Shown: positions 1-12,300 of the stretch, piece after piece | How positions within the stretch are numbered: position 1 is the first letter of the stretch | Layout of the letters: each line of letters begins with the position of its first letter | Source: Strix aluco | Taxonomy: Eukaryota; Chordata; Aves; Strigiformes; Strigidae | Length of the DNA: 64,000 nt | Assembly (NCBI RefSeq): GCF_031877795.1 | Contig: NC_133935.1 | Location: forward strand, 82,117,748-82,181,747 | Direction: 5' to 3' | Position numbers and translations under genes: made by a program | Notes under the pieces: model-generated | The model's input: the letters and a program-made list of their open reading frames with translations, nothing else | Databases searched by the model: none | What the model was told of the DNA's origin: nothing

Positions 1-510
1 TCATGCTGCAAGAGCCAAATTAATTCATTAATTAGCCAAAATGGCCTAGCAAGGGGCTGCGCTCAATGTGGTCAAATAAGACAAACCCCCCCCGGGATCC
101 AGCACCATTCTACCCTAGGGGAAAACATCCTTCCTGACTCCAGACCAGGGTACCGGTGGCATCATCATGCTGAATAAGAAACATTTAATTGCTGCAGGCA
201 GGAACTTCTCCAAAATGGCCCAGAGGAGCCCTGGCAAGGGGCTCTGCTCAACGCTGCAGAAGAAAGAAGAAAAACCCTGAAGACCAGTGCCAATCTCCCC
301 AGGGAAAAAAAAATCTTTCTTCACCCCAGACCCAGGGCACCAGTGACATCTTGGTGCTGCAAGAGCAGCAGGCAGGAACTTCTCCAAAGTGGCCCAGAGA
401 GGCCCTGGCAAGGGCCGTGCTCAATGCACTAGAGGAAGGTGAAAAACCCCCAGGCACCAGTGCCAACCTGCCCCAGGGGAAAAAAATTCTTTTCTGACTC
501 CAGAGCTGGC
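1..510. repeat. 174-bp-period tandem repeat, about three copies, cut by the left edge
   Basis: Three diverged copies occur with a constant 174-base offset. The block CAAAATGGCC at 37-46 recurs at 211-220, and GCAGGCAGGAACTTCTCC at 194 recurs at 368. Each copy runs from a TGCTGCAAGAG-like start, through the TGGCCCAGAG block and an A-rich run after CCCCAGGG, to a TTCCTGACTCCAGA-like or TTCACCCCAGA-like end. Copies span roughly 1-174, 175-349 and 350-510. The first is the most diverged, and the array probably continues left of the window. Open frames cross it in several phases, as expected for a repeat, and none resembles a known protein. I do not recognise the family. Confidence 0.75.
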
Positions 511-1507
511 AATTGGCTGTTCCCTGAGCATGTGAGCAGGAGCTGCCTCCCAGCCCCACCGAGTGGTCACACCTACCAGGGTTGCCACCACTGCCCGACC
601 CCTTCCCTCAACCCAGAGCCATCTCAGGGGCTCCCAAGAGTGGGAAAAAGCCCCCGGTTGGATGGATCCTGGGGGCAAGAATCCTTCCCATGCCCAGCAA
701 GACACCATGGGTGATCCAGAGCACAGAGCGCTGATACTGATACCCCTTGCAATACCTTTGCAGCCCATTCCTTAGTGGCACTGGCTCTACAGGGGATGAG
801 GACAGCAAGCTCTGCAGTGCTCCTCAAGCACCGAGAACATCTTTTTGTAGTCTTGGCAAGGCACCAAGCCAACGTTTGCCATTGCTATCCAGCTGAAAAG
901 GCCTTGGGCACCTCCAGGCGTTTGTGGCACTTCTTGTCTCCCCAGGAGCTCGTCTCCATTCCCCAAAGGAAGGATGAAGCTGGATTTCTGTTCAGAAGAT
1001 GTCACTTTGAATGTGGCCTTGCCGGGAGCTGGAATTGCAGCAGGGAACCTCCAGTAGCCTTATCCAGCCTTGAGTCTTCCCCCCTCAGCCCCTCCCATTA
1101 ATCCCACTGGCCCCTCAGAGATGTCCTCTCCCACACTCTGGGGCAGTCCCCAGCCAGCTCTGTCCCCATGACACAGCCTGGCAGGCTGGTGGTGGGGCAC
1201 AGGAGGCGGATGCCCCTTTTTTAGTCCCTCACACCTCTGCAAAGTCAGCTTCCTGAGCAACAGCCATGGCCTGGGCTTCTGCAGGAGAGGGCAGCCAGCG
1301 CCTCTGGCATGAGGAGGGCTGCTACACTTCAATGCAACTCTTCAAACAACAGGTCACAGCATGTGCCACTGCACTGAAGCTTCATGCTGTAGAACCAGCT
1401 GAGACCTTGGTCCTTGGGAAGAAAAGCCAGCCTGAGAAGGCAGGCCAGACCCTTTGCCAACACACATCTTGCACTGAGCAGCAAAGACAACAGCTGTCCT
1501 CCTCCGC
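511..1507. other. Intergenic, GC-richer stretch with no recognisable gene
   Basis: This stretch is richer in G+C than most of the window and has several frames of 60-110 codons. None resembles a known protein, and I see no splice-consistent exon series or CpG-dense promoter. It may be decayed repeat continuing from the tandem array, but I cannot name a family. Confidence 0.5.
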
Positions 1508-1625
1508 AGTGCCCCATGGAGTAGTCTGTCTGGGACTGGAGCATCCCTCCTGTGAGGAAAGGCAGAGAGCTGGGACTGTTTTATCTAAAGAAGAGAAGGC
1601 TCAGGGGGATCTCATCAACGTGTGT
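1508..1625 (+). mobile_element. CR1 LINE fragment (late ORF2/3' region)
   Basis: The segment reading GGACTGGAGCATCCCTCC followed by an AAGAGAAGGCTCAGGGGGAT-like block is the part of CR1 just after the reverse-transcriptase C-terminus ('LEH.SYEER...EKRRL..DLI' when translated). It stops abruptly near 1625, where an earlier part of CR1 begins again. The two neighbouring fragments are therefore separate insertions or a rearranged one. Confidence 0.7.
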
Positions 1626-2272
1626 AACTATGGCAAGTCAAACACGAATCCACAGTGTGCCCTGGCAGCCAAAAGGGCAACCATGTCCTTGGCTGCATCA
1701 AGCAGTGTAGCTAGCAGGCCAAGGGAGGTGATTGTCCCACTCTACACTGCACTGATGTGGCCCCACCTCGAGTACTGTGTGCAGTTTTGAGTGCCTCCGT
1801 ATAAGAAGGACATCAAACTGTTAAGAGTCTGTCCAGAGGAAGGGGACCACGATGGTGAAAGGTCTCGAGGGCAAGACTTGTGAGGGGTGGCTGAGGTCAC
1901 TTGGTTTGTTCAGCTTGGAGAAGAGATGGCTGAGGGGCGACCTCATCAGTCTATACCTTCCTCAAGGCGGGCAGTGGAGGGGGAGGCATGGATCTCTTCT
2001 CTCTGGTGATGCGTGCTAGGACATGAGGAAGTGGAATGAAGCTGCATCAGGAGAAGTTCAGATGGGATGTTAGCAAAAGGTTGTTCACTGAGAGGGTGGT
2101 CAGTCACTGGAACAAGCTCCCCTGGGAAGCGGTCACGGCACCAACCCTGTCAGAGTTCAAAGAGGGTCTGGACAATCATATGGTTTAGTTTTAGGTGGTC
2201 CTGAAAGGAGCAGGGAGTTGGACTTGATGATCCTTATGGGTCCCTTCCAACTTGAGATATTCTGTGATTCAA
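1626..2272 (+). mobile_element. CR1 LINE fragment, degenerate ORF2 C-terminus plus 3' tail
   Basis: Translation from about 1650 to 1788 gives a decayed CR1 ORF2 C-terminus: a CALAAKRA-like motif, then a '[19 protein letters not shown]' pattern. Downstream come the GAGAAGAGATGGCTGAGGGG block, the TTGTTCACTGAGAGGGTGGT block, and a 3' tail with GGAGTTGGACTTGATGATCC and TATTCTGTGATTC ending near 2272. Stops and indels make it non-functional. Confidence 0.85.
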
Positions 2273-3458
2273 TCTTTGGCCACTCTCCAATGACCCAACG
2301 TATTTCTTGCAATATTGTGCCTAAAATGACACATCGCAGTACACCATCCCCACATCAAACAAAATAATCTCTCATTTCTTCCATCCCTCTCCCCGGCTAG
2401 CCCAGAATGACACCTGCCTTTTTCCTCCCCCAACAGCTTATTATCGCCTTGCAGTTAATGGTCTCTACTGTAACTTATCCACTCCCACTGTACTGCTGCT
2501 CTGCCAGCTCTTTCCCCATTTTGTACTTGAATGTCTGATTTCTCCTTCTAATTACAGTACTTTGCACTCGCCTTTATCAAATTTCTTCTTGTTATTTCAA
2601 GCCATTTTTCCTGCATATTATGGCCATTTCAAATTCTGATACAGCCCTGGAAAGTGCCTGCGTGTGTTCTCGAGTCGGTGACAACCGCAGATTTTTATAT
2701 GGGCTATTTATTTCACCGCTCCAGTCATTAATGGAGTTACAGAAAAATACAGGCCCTACAATAAAATGTATAGTGGTCTCACTCAAAATACTCTCTCTGG
2801 CTACATACCAATAACTATTCCAACTGCAATTTTTCTGCTACATTGTGATAATTTAGTTCATTTCCTTCTTTTGCTTGTAAAAAGGATATAGTGAGGCAAA
2901 GAAAACATCAAATGCATGAGTTTTCTCTGAATCATCCATCATTTTTTCTTCATCCCCTCATCTTTTCACACTTAATCATGTGCCTTTCCTTCCAATTTCT
3001 GCAGTTTCATTTTGATTGATCCTTACAAGTCCCTGCTATGCTGTTTTCCCTTCACATTAAGAGATTGCTGCTGGGCCATTAAAAAAAGCACCTTTCTTCA
3101 GTTATCCCACCCATCATCTCCAGATGGACCCAGGCACCAACACCCACATTTACTGAAACTGCCTTTAGAGGTCTTCATTCTGCTCCTCTCATCTCCCTGC
3201 CTTTTCAAGAGCACCAAATGCCAACTCCACAGCCACTTTCACCTGAATTACCTCTAAGATTTTTAACCACTTCTAATAAACCTGACTAATCCAGAACACC
3301 CAACTCTAGAATAACACACCGTACCCTCTGAAATACAAACTGTCCTCTGGAAAAAAAAAAAAAAAAAAAAAACACAACATTAATTCTGTCTTTTCAAGTC
3401 TTCTTGTGTGACTTTCCCAACAGAAAGTAGCAAATACCTTCCATTTCCACCAGACTTC
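2273..3458. other. Intergenic DNA between two CR1 fragments
   Basis: AT-rich sequence with a pyrimidine-rich plus strand over about 2330-3290. I found no exon series, RNA gene or conserved protein. A pure A tract of 22 bases sits at 3351-3372. Confidence 0.5.
3351..3372. repeat. Poly(A) homopolymer tract (A22)
   Basis: Twenty-two uninterrupted A residues, the longest homopolymer I noticed in the window. It lies about 90 bases upstream of a CR1 fragment but is not its tail, since CR1 ends in an octamer repeat and not poly(A). Confidence 0.9.
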
Positions 3459-4142
3459 ATAATTTGGGGATACTGGTGGATGAAAAGCTGGACATGAGCC
3501 AGCAATGTGCACTTGTAGCAAAGCCAACTGGGTCCTGGGCTGCATCAAGAGAAGCGTGGCCAGGAGGTCGAGGGAGGGGATTCTGCCCCTCTACTCTGCT
3601 CTCATGAGACCCCCCTTGCAGTGCTGTGTCCAGCTCTGAGGCCCCCAACATAAGAAGGACACGGACCTGTTGGAGCAGGTCCAGAGGAGGCCACGAAGAT
3701 GATTAGGGGGCTGGAGCACCTCTCCTATGAAGAAAGGCTGAGAAAGTTGGGGTTGTTCAGCCTGGAGAAGAGAAGGCTTCAGGGAGACCTTATAGCAGCC
3801 TTCCAGTACTTAAAGGGGGCTTCAGAAAAGATGGGGAGGGACTTTTTACCAGGGCCTGTAATGACAGGACAAGGGGTAGCAGTTTTAAGCTGAAAGAGGG
3901 TCAGTTTAATTATTCATTAATGTCAATACATTAATGAAGAAATTTTTCAAGATAAAGTTGGTGAGAAACAGAAACAGGTTGCCCAGAGAAATTGTGGATG
4001 CCCATCACTGGAAGTGTTCAAGGTCAGGCTGGCCTGGGCTCTAAGCAACCTGATCTAGCAAAAGATGTCCCTGCTCAAGGGGTTTGGACTAGATGATCTT
4101 TAAAAGGTCCCTTCCAAACCCAAACCCTTCTGTGCTTCTATG
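3455..4142 (+). mobile_element. CR1 LINE fragment, ORF2 C-terminus plus 3' tail
   Basis: It starts in the CR1 reverse-transcriptase tail (TTGGGGATACTGGTGGATGA, translating to a 'LG.LVDEKLDMSQQC' pattern). It continues through 'SREG.LPLYSAL', '[12 protein letters not shown]' and '[11 protein letters not shown]', and ends with TTTGGACTAGATGATC and CTTCTATGATTCC. In-frame stops and a remodelled segment near 3900-3960, which holds an inverted repeat, show it is dead. Confidence 0.9.
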
Positions 4143-7100
4143 ATTCCCAAGCTTTGGTAATACAGACACTGCTGATGTTCAGCATCAGGCCTCCAGCCTT
4201 TCCTGAACCACAGGTGCCTCTGTTCCAGTGCTGCAGTTTATCTCCCAAAGTCTCTGTAATGCTCATCAACCATTTTTGACATATATTGACATCAAGTTCC
4301 TCCTATGTATTCCTCATACCAGTGTACATGTTGCTTCATTCACTTTCCTGCCTCTTCCAGTCCCAGCTCCAATGAATAATTCATCTACAGAAATGAAAGG
4401 CAGCAGTCTGTCAGGACACAGAGTTTCATGGCAGAAGCTAAGACAGAAACCATTTCCAGGCCCCTCCACAATCTGGACTTGAGCCCTAAAGACTAGAAAA
4501 TATGAGTATTGATTGTTTTCTTTCTCCTGGCTAGAAATGCTGTTTAGGAGTCATAAATCTCTCCTGAAAGTTTGTAACTAGCTTTCATGAAGAAAGGTTC
4601 TGAGGAGTCAGCATTTTTGACCGACCAGCCAACCAACCTTTCCCTCCAACCTGCCAAAACACATAATTGGAAGAAACCTGGTCAGCTATTAAGACAACCT
4701 TAGAGCGGTGGAAACACTCTAAGTACCCATGAAGTACATTGTTACAACAGTTCACAGACAGAAACAGAGAAGGTTCACCCTGTCCCTGCCCACCCTCCCC
4801 CACAAAAACACACCCCACTCTTACTGCAGTGCCAATGTCTTTATTACTATAAAAATCTGTAATCACACATTACTGCTTAAGGACTCCCTACCTTTCAGAA
4901 AGCTTCAGGTCTGCACAAAACACTTATGGCAACAAGTCTCATTTTAATTCTGTCTAATTTCAGGTTGACCACAAGTTGGAGATTTTCTCTTTACAGAGGC
5001 CAAATTCAAACAGAAATAAAGACACTGTTAATTCAACATCCAGGCAAACTTATGTTAAGACAGATTTATTAAGCTTTTAAATATCAGCATTACCAAGTAT
5101 CCATCAGGAATCAAAAGCACTATGGCCTGTTTCTGTATTATACCTTGAGGCCCATCTTCTTTTAGTCAAATATATGTATTTTAGTTCAGTATTATTTCTT
5201 GAAGTGATACCCAAACACAACCAGAATTGTATACTCTTGGCCTCTAAGGTTGAAATTATTTACCATTTGCCAAGTGCCTGTTTATACTCACTGACAGATA
5301 CTCTGTGCTCTTCTCCAGCTATTCAACACTTCAGATTTGGGACAGTTTGTGAAAGCTAAACTCACTCAGTGGTGCACAAAGGTAGCAGAAGTATTTTTAC
5401 GCAGGTTTGTGCCACGCTATTACCCACCTCCACACTATCTATTTTGGAATCCTTTCATCTGACAACACTCTCTTGAAAGCCTGAAACCTAGCCGGTTTAG
5501 TCTAACCCCTTAAACGGGCATCTGAACTGCATCTCGCTGGGTACTTCATTCTGGCCAGCACCGCATCCTGGACATCAGCATCAGGTGAGTGCATGAGGAG
5601 CTACAGGAAATTTCTATTCAGTTGGGATTTTTACAAGCCATATACTGTGACCAGAATCCAACAAGCGGTATTCATTTTACTGAGACTTGGAGCTGGCTAT
5701 TATTCCCCTACTTTTAGGGGTTTTTTTTTCAGCTATTACAGAGCACCAGTAAAAATCATCTATTTCTAAGAGGGAGGAAAAAGTGGACAGAGAGAGGTTT
5801 TAAAATTCAGATCAGTACAATCCATGCTGCTGCTTATTCTAATCTTAACACTCACCCAAATATTAGATTGGTGGGCCAGGAAAGATGTGGACAACACTGC
5901 AAAAAGGAGCCAAAGGAGTATAAACAGAATGGACAGTCTACAGCCCAGAAGTACAGAAGCATGATTCCAAATCCTGAACTAAGCCAGTACATGTCAGTAG
6001 CTACTGCTTATGGGGTTACCGGAATTCTGATCCCCACTATCCATCTGGAAGATTAAATATCGCAAGCATTGGCTGTGAAACAACAAAGACTTTTCTTTGG
6101 CGCTCCTGGCAGAGCTGCAGTCCAAGAACTGAGCCTCACTACACTTGAGCCATTAGACATAGCCAGACTTCTTCAGAGTTTGGCAAGCATATGATCTGTA
6201 TAAAACGACTTCATGCTACCTCTAAAACTTCTCATGTTTGTCATCTAGGTGAGATTACAAGTACCTTTATATAATGTTTCACGCATATAACTAAGAATAT
6301 ATAGTTATCCCTTAACTCAGCAAATGGTGATCATATCATTAATCACACAGACAAGGACCTAACAATTGGAATTTTGTATTTTCAAATTTCTGTATGTTGG
6401 TTAGGGACAGAAATTGATTTTATGATGAGCTGAAATAGAATTAAAACAGTGTCATATATGAAACTGAATTTTTAATGTACCAATATCAGCCCCCTCACCT
6501 CCCCAAGAGGAATATGTTTGTTAATTATCCTGCAGATCAAAAAGTCATATGAGATGAAAATTCTTTTAGAAGAGGAATCTTTAATCTAGCAGACAAAAAA
6601 ATTCAACATCTGGTTACCTGAAGCTGGAAAAAGAAGCAAATATAAAGTATGTATTTAAATTGTAAGGATATGATACTTTGGGGAATCTGATTACGTAGAA
6701 CAGATTTTAATAGTGGGGACTCTTTCTGTATCAGGACCTGAACATGGGACTAGTATTTTTGCTCTGCTACCTTTTATGCTTCTTCATTAAGACTAAGCCC
6801 AGAGGAAGCGGCATAAGTTCCTGCAACTCAGAAATGAAGTTAGTTATCAGTGCTTCATTGCTTGGCTGAGCAGTCCATTAATTCAGATCGGTCATCTGTT
6901 AGCAAATCAGAGGGGAGAAAAATAAGCTTTGAATTCACTTATCACTAGCATACAACTATAAAGAGAAGTCTTCCAGTATATTAAACAGCTGTTGAAACTG
7001 ATGAGGGATGGAGGGGCAAGCTGTGCCACAGGGCACAGGGTAGGAGACAGGAGTGGCCGAGCATGTTATTATGGTGGTCCTTTAACTAGAGTACCAGCCC

Positions 7101-9273
7101 AGGCTAGCAACAAGCAAAGCCATTTAGGGAGCCAGGTGCTGGGCCAGTGTCTGATTCCACTGCAATTTGTCCTAGAAGAGCTCAACTATAAACACAGAGC
7201 ACCCGCAGAAGACTGCGGCTCTTGCAAACATACGAAGGCTGCCAGCATGTCTAAGAGCTCTGCACTGATTGTGGTCAGTTCGCTTGGTGATGTCACTTTC
7301 AGGATAAAAACATCAAGAAGCAAAGGACTGTTAAAAGGCTCCTGCTCCCGCCTACTCACCTAATGGGACACTCTAGAGTGCATAGGGTCCCATCAAACTG
7401 GTCCCGACACCATGTATGTTCTGGTGAATATCCAGCACAGAAAGCTGTGATTATAGTAAATTAATTAGTGGAGCCCACAAAAAAGATGCAGGAAACTATC
7501 TTACAGCTTTAAACCAAGATTTTTTTAAAGACAACGCTCTGTAGTTCAGAAGCATTTACAAATCTGCTGGAAATTCCAGAGCCTTCTCTGTGTAAAGGAA
7601 GTGTGGTTAGATCATCACAATAGCTTAAGTTATGGCTAGAAACTTTAAAAGGAAAAAGAAAGCTTTGTTGATCTTCTATGTTTTGAAGTTCCTACCTCAT
7701 TCAGAGACATCTGTACTCAAATAATCTCTCTGATAAGGGTGAGAAAAACCTCATCCAAAATCCTGCAGTATGGCAGAATTAGGTATAGCCCAGCCCTGAG
7801 TTAACGATCATCTAATTTGTGTACAAAAAGCTATTGAGAAGGAGATTCAATCGCTTCAAGGGTAGGGCAGATCTTGTACTCTCAGACTCCACAAGCTTTA
7901 ATCTGTGACGTTTCATCAACGTATTTGGTAGAACTGGATTCTTAATCTGCATAATCTTTAACTAGAATAAGTATTCATTCAAAACTGAAGCTAAATAAAG
8001 ACAGTAAGTAATAATTTAACATCTAAGAACAGATTGTAACCAAGCACCATATCAATTTGACAGCAAAAGCAAGGCAAAGAAACATGAACAGCTTTATACA
8101 CACACACAAAGTATCACATAACTGGTTTGAAATAGGAACCAATTTCCAGGTACTATGAGCACCTCCAAATGTCCTTTCGTTTCATCAGGAACTGTGTATA
8201 CTGTTAATAAATTATCAATGCCATGCAAACACCTATATCCAAAATTTAGCTGGTTCTTCATCTGAAACTCCCCCCACCTCCCAAATAACAGCTTCTGTTA
8301 ACAAGAGCTTCTGTTTCCCAAAATTTAGCCAAGCTTCCTTCTATACAAAAAAAAAGTGAAGTACCAAATGAATACAGAATTTTAAGAGCTGAAAGAGTTC
8401 TCTTAAGAAACTAGAGATGTGATATGAAAGAAACAAGACTGAGTCCACATGTAAAATTATAGGTTGATGTTCTGTTTAACTATTTCTATTAAAGTCACAG
8501 ATGATGTCTGGTATGTAATTATGTTAAAAATAAGTTTAAAGAAAGCTTTACTATGAAAATTAATTGAAATTTGGTAAAGTTTAACAAATTTCATAGCTTT
8601 AGCTACTGTGAAAATATTATTACTTGAAATGCATTCAGAATTTCAAATTCCTGAAATGCAATATTTTCAGACCTTAAGTCTACTACAGCTATAGCTGTTC
8701 TCTGAAATGAGGTATTAGCCCTCATAACAAAGAACAAAAAATTCCCTTCTCCCCTTTTCTTTTCTTTTTTTAAATAAAGGAAGGAAGAGAAGTGCTCCCA
8801 AAATGATTTACAATTTTAAAAGGTTACTACAGCAAAAAACATACATTCCTTTCTTTCCCTGTGACTATATTTTAAGCAAGACTGTGCCTAAATTCAGAAA
8901 ATGTTTTAACTGCACAAGCATTAAATGTTGTCACATTTATCACTGAAGAGTCCAACAGCATACCTCAATGGCATCAATCTTCACATTATGAGATGGGAAA
9001 GCAGTCGTTCAGTTGCACTCAGATTGTTGCTTGCTTGCACCATGGTATAATTGCATTTAACCTGGAATCCAGTGAGAACTCACCCTGACCTTTCATGTTT
9101 CCCTGAAAAAGCTTTTCAGCACTTTTATCTAAACCAACAGACACGCAGGATGAACACCTCTTCAGTTCTATTGACTATAAAAAGCAGGTTTTCTTTAAAT
9201 CGATAGCTTAATAGTTAAATATAGCTTTTGCCACATTTCTTGCTTGTAATTCAGTGTAATGTTTGTTGATACC
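4143..9273. other. Intergenic DNA downstream of CDC123, including its 3' UTR
   Basis: About 5.1 kb of AT-rich sequence with no recognisable exon, RNA gene or transposon. The right end, just below 9274, must be the CDC123 3' UTR. I found no AATAAA on the minus strand (TTTATT on plus) in the first 1.2 kb after the stop. The first close variant is GATAAA at about 8936-8941, and an ATTAAA lies at 7897-7902, so the cleavage site is unassigned. Confidence 0.5.
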
Positions 9274-9300
9274 TCAGTCATCATCTTGCTGATTTCTTTT
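9274..9300 (-). CDS. CDC123: CDC123 last coding exon (residues 328-335 and stop)
   Basis: Encodes KRNQQDDD and a TGA stop (TCA at 9274-9276 on plus), matching the KRNQQ plus acidic end of vertebrate CDC123. The acceptor is GTTGACAG. The 3' UTR continues leftwards. Confidence 0.94.
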   Translation of the reverse strand, partial: KRNQQDDD

Positions 9301-12300
9301 CTGTCAACGGAACAAGAGAGTTTATAATGTTAGAACATGCTTATCTGAAGTAAGACCACTAATAAATCATGACAAGTGTTTCCAGATACAATGGATATTA
9401 GACAATGATTGCATTTCTAAGACATTTTTATGAATGGTAAAAGATAAAGTTTCCAGTAAATGGAACAGAGCAGTATCAACCCTCTCCTCCATCCCAAACT
9501 ATAGGATTTTATTTCCAGTAAAGAACAAGACTTGTCCTGTACATTAACCAACAGAATATACAAGAACCAGAAAACATGATGGTGGTAGCAGAAGTCAGTG
9601 GTCTAGATGAAGGCAACCTGCCCTCCCTTCCCTAGCTTACAAAGATGCCACGTTTTCATGTCACTGTTCATCAAAGGAACAAAGAAATTGTATTGGAAAA
9701 GGAACAAGTGTTTAAGGTTTTTTCCTAATATACTTTTAAAGAAGTTCTTAAAAGCATGAGCTACAGCCATTCAAAAAATACATTTCCATTTTTACTACTT
9801 TTGTATTTACATTTAAATAAGAAAGAAAACAGCTAGGTCCTTCCGTAAGATTTGTCAAACTACATTCATTGCTTCCATAAAGATAGAATTAATTAACTGA
9901 AGTGAGATCAGTATGAAAGCTTGCTCTTCATCACTTAAGAAAAAAAAAAAAAAAAATCAACCCAACAATACATTGTATGATGGCTTCATACATTACTTTT
10001 TCTGTAATCGTGCAACCTATGTTAATCACAAAAGCACAATTCCAGGCACTTCGATGTTGCCATTTCACAAAGATGGAAGGTCAGAAATTGTTTTCATTAC
10101 TTCTTACCAGTTTAAGAAAGTCAATTAATTTGTGAACATCCTCTCCTGTAGAAAGGTCCACAAAATCTTTCGGCAGTCGGTAACTCAGGTACGGACTAGG
10201 CTGGACAGTAACTTTACTGTTCGTACAACGGAAAACTGGATAGTCCTTTGGAAAAGATATTGGATAAGAGAAGAACAGCGTATGTGAATAAAGCTAGCGA
10301 TGTTTCTCAAACTCCTCCATGAGATTGTCTGAGTCACTTTGCCAATAAGTTTGTTTGGCATTCATTCAACTAAACCTGCACGTTCTGAAAATTGTAGTTT
10401 TCTTATTAAAAACTCTGCCCACTTAAGAGCAAAAGTTAAAATGTTAATAACAATCAAATAAAGGAATTCATTCCTTCACTTTAAAGTTTCTGCAATGTAT
10501 TCATTATTAATGCATTTAATATAGATACACTTAGAACAGTAATGTAATAGCTGTACAGCTGTAATAATGGAGCTATAAGGAACTCTGGGCAATAGTATCT
10601 TCATAAATATATGGATAAAGAAAATCTTTACAACAGAATCCCTAAACTTGCCTTCACAGGTTCCTTGCTTAAATCCATGTTTGCAAATATAACCTTACTG
10701 AAATGATGGTCTAAGCTTTCCAACCAATTCACTTGCTGAAGAAAAAAAAATAAATCTCTATAAAATACCCAAAAATATCTCTAAACACTCAATTGTAGCA
10801 ACAGGTTTTGGGTAACTTGATATAATTTTCAGTTCTACACACTGACATGCAACATTAATACCCACTGTATGGCAGTAAGCAGCTTCATTTTAAAGACTGA
10901 AGATCAGTAACTTCACACCAAATTCTGTGATCAGATGTAAGCTGATGAAGACAAATCATTCAACTTTTCATCCAGGCTTACACCAGAGAAAACTGGCACT
11001 GAGAAAAAGAAATCCTCAAAACAAAATTCAGGTGTCCCATGGACAGCTCAAGAGTTGGGAGTGTGTTTTAACAAAGGAGACACAGCTTTTAGCAGGAAGG
11101 TTTATTGAATGGGTTTTCATAAAGCAATAGCTACACGGTGAGACTAAGAGAAAATAGGATGAATGATAGCCTGTAGAGTGGTGTATTTCCCTTTCAATGT
11201 GTTATGAAAATGGTGACAGAACTAAAGCAAAGTTCAAATGTTAAAATCAGCTCAATAAAGCATGTCATTTCAGTTACCTCTAATGCAGTTTAACAGCTAG
11301 AAAATAAAGAAAAGCCCACGCTATCTGACTAGCCTTCTCTCCTCAAACACCAAGTGTTTCCCAAGATCCAGTAACATGCTACTTCGTATCTTCTAATCAG
11401 CTGTCCAAGAACTCCTTAAGATGTAAGGACTCTGTCTCAAGCATGCAGTGAGAAAAAAGCTGGAGTACAAATAAATGAAGACAATTCCTCTCTGTATTAA
11501 TGGGAAGTTACTTATTTTTACAGAGGCAATGCAGCTTGGAAGAGGGATAGAAAAGCCCTGCTCTGCAAGTCCAGGGAGTTCAACCAGAGGACAAGGTTTC
11601 CCTGAGGGTATTTGATATGAGGAAGAGACAGAAGTTAAGTTGCTTTTTGCCTCCCCCCAAACAGAAATCTGGAGCTCTGGGAAACTGTATGACAGATTAT
11701 CAGGAACAAAGCAGAACTTTAAGTGATTAAATAGAAAAGTAACAGATTTTAAGAGAAATTGAAAAGAGCACAAAACTGCATAAAAGCAAGTTTCAAGGCA
11801 TCTTCACAATGTGGTCAAAGCTATAATATGAGCTTGCACTGTTTGAACTAAAAATTCCCTTGCCTGCATCAAAAAGTAGCATGGATACTTGTTGAGATTA
11901 ACTACTGTCTAATAAGGTAGATTCTACTTACAAAGAGTTTACATTTCATGAGTTAAGGACATCCATTTACTTCAACTGGATTTACTAGAAGAGGGAAGAA
12001 GGCAAAGAAGAGAAGAGGGAAGGCAAAGAAGAGAAGAGGGAAGGCAAAGAAGAGGGAAAGACTAAACCCACTAAAAGGTCTGTTGGATATATTAGCCAGC
12101 CTCTCTCATCACACAGCTGTACCTGTTCAGTTGCTTCCCCTTCACCATGGTCTCCCTTCAAGTTTTTCCCAGAGGTCAGTTCTTCCCACGTAAACAGCAG
12201 GGAGTCTGTTACTTCCCCAAATGGGTTAAAATCTATTAACCAAGTCCTACCCTGCAATGGAACAATAGAAGAATTAAAACAAGCCACAGAATTTAAAAAA

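Larger units (their letters stand above)
9301..12122 (-). other. CDC123 introns 11 and 12 (exon 12 lies at 10108-10245)
   Basis: Intron 12 (9301-10107) and intron 11 (10246-12122) contain AT-rich sequence, an A-run at 9940-9956, and the 21-bp tandem repeat at 11988-12060. I see no other gene or transposon. Confidence 0.6.

Noticed and set aside
189-559. Several overlapping open frames of about 100 codons on both strands
   Set aside because: They follow the 174-bp tandem repeat, have no conserved protein and occur in competing frames.
1266-1790. A 174-codon open frame on the plus strand
   Set aside because: Its second half is a decayed CR1 ORF2 C-terminus joined to unrelated upstream sequence, so it is not a gene.
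511-9273. First exon or promoter of CAMK1D, expected beyond the 3' end of CDC123 by human synteny
   Set aside because: No CpG island and no kinase N-terminal coding segment was seen, so CAMK1D must start left of this window.
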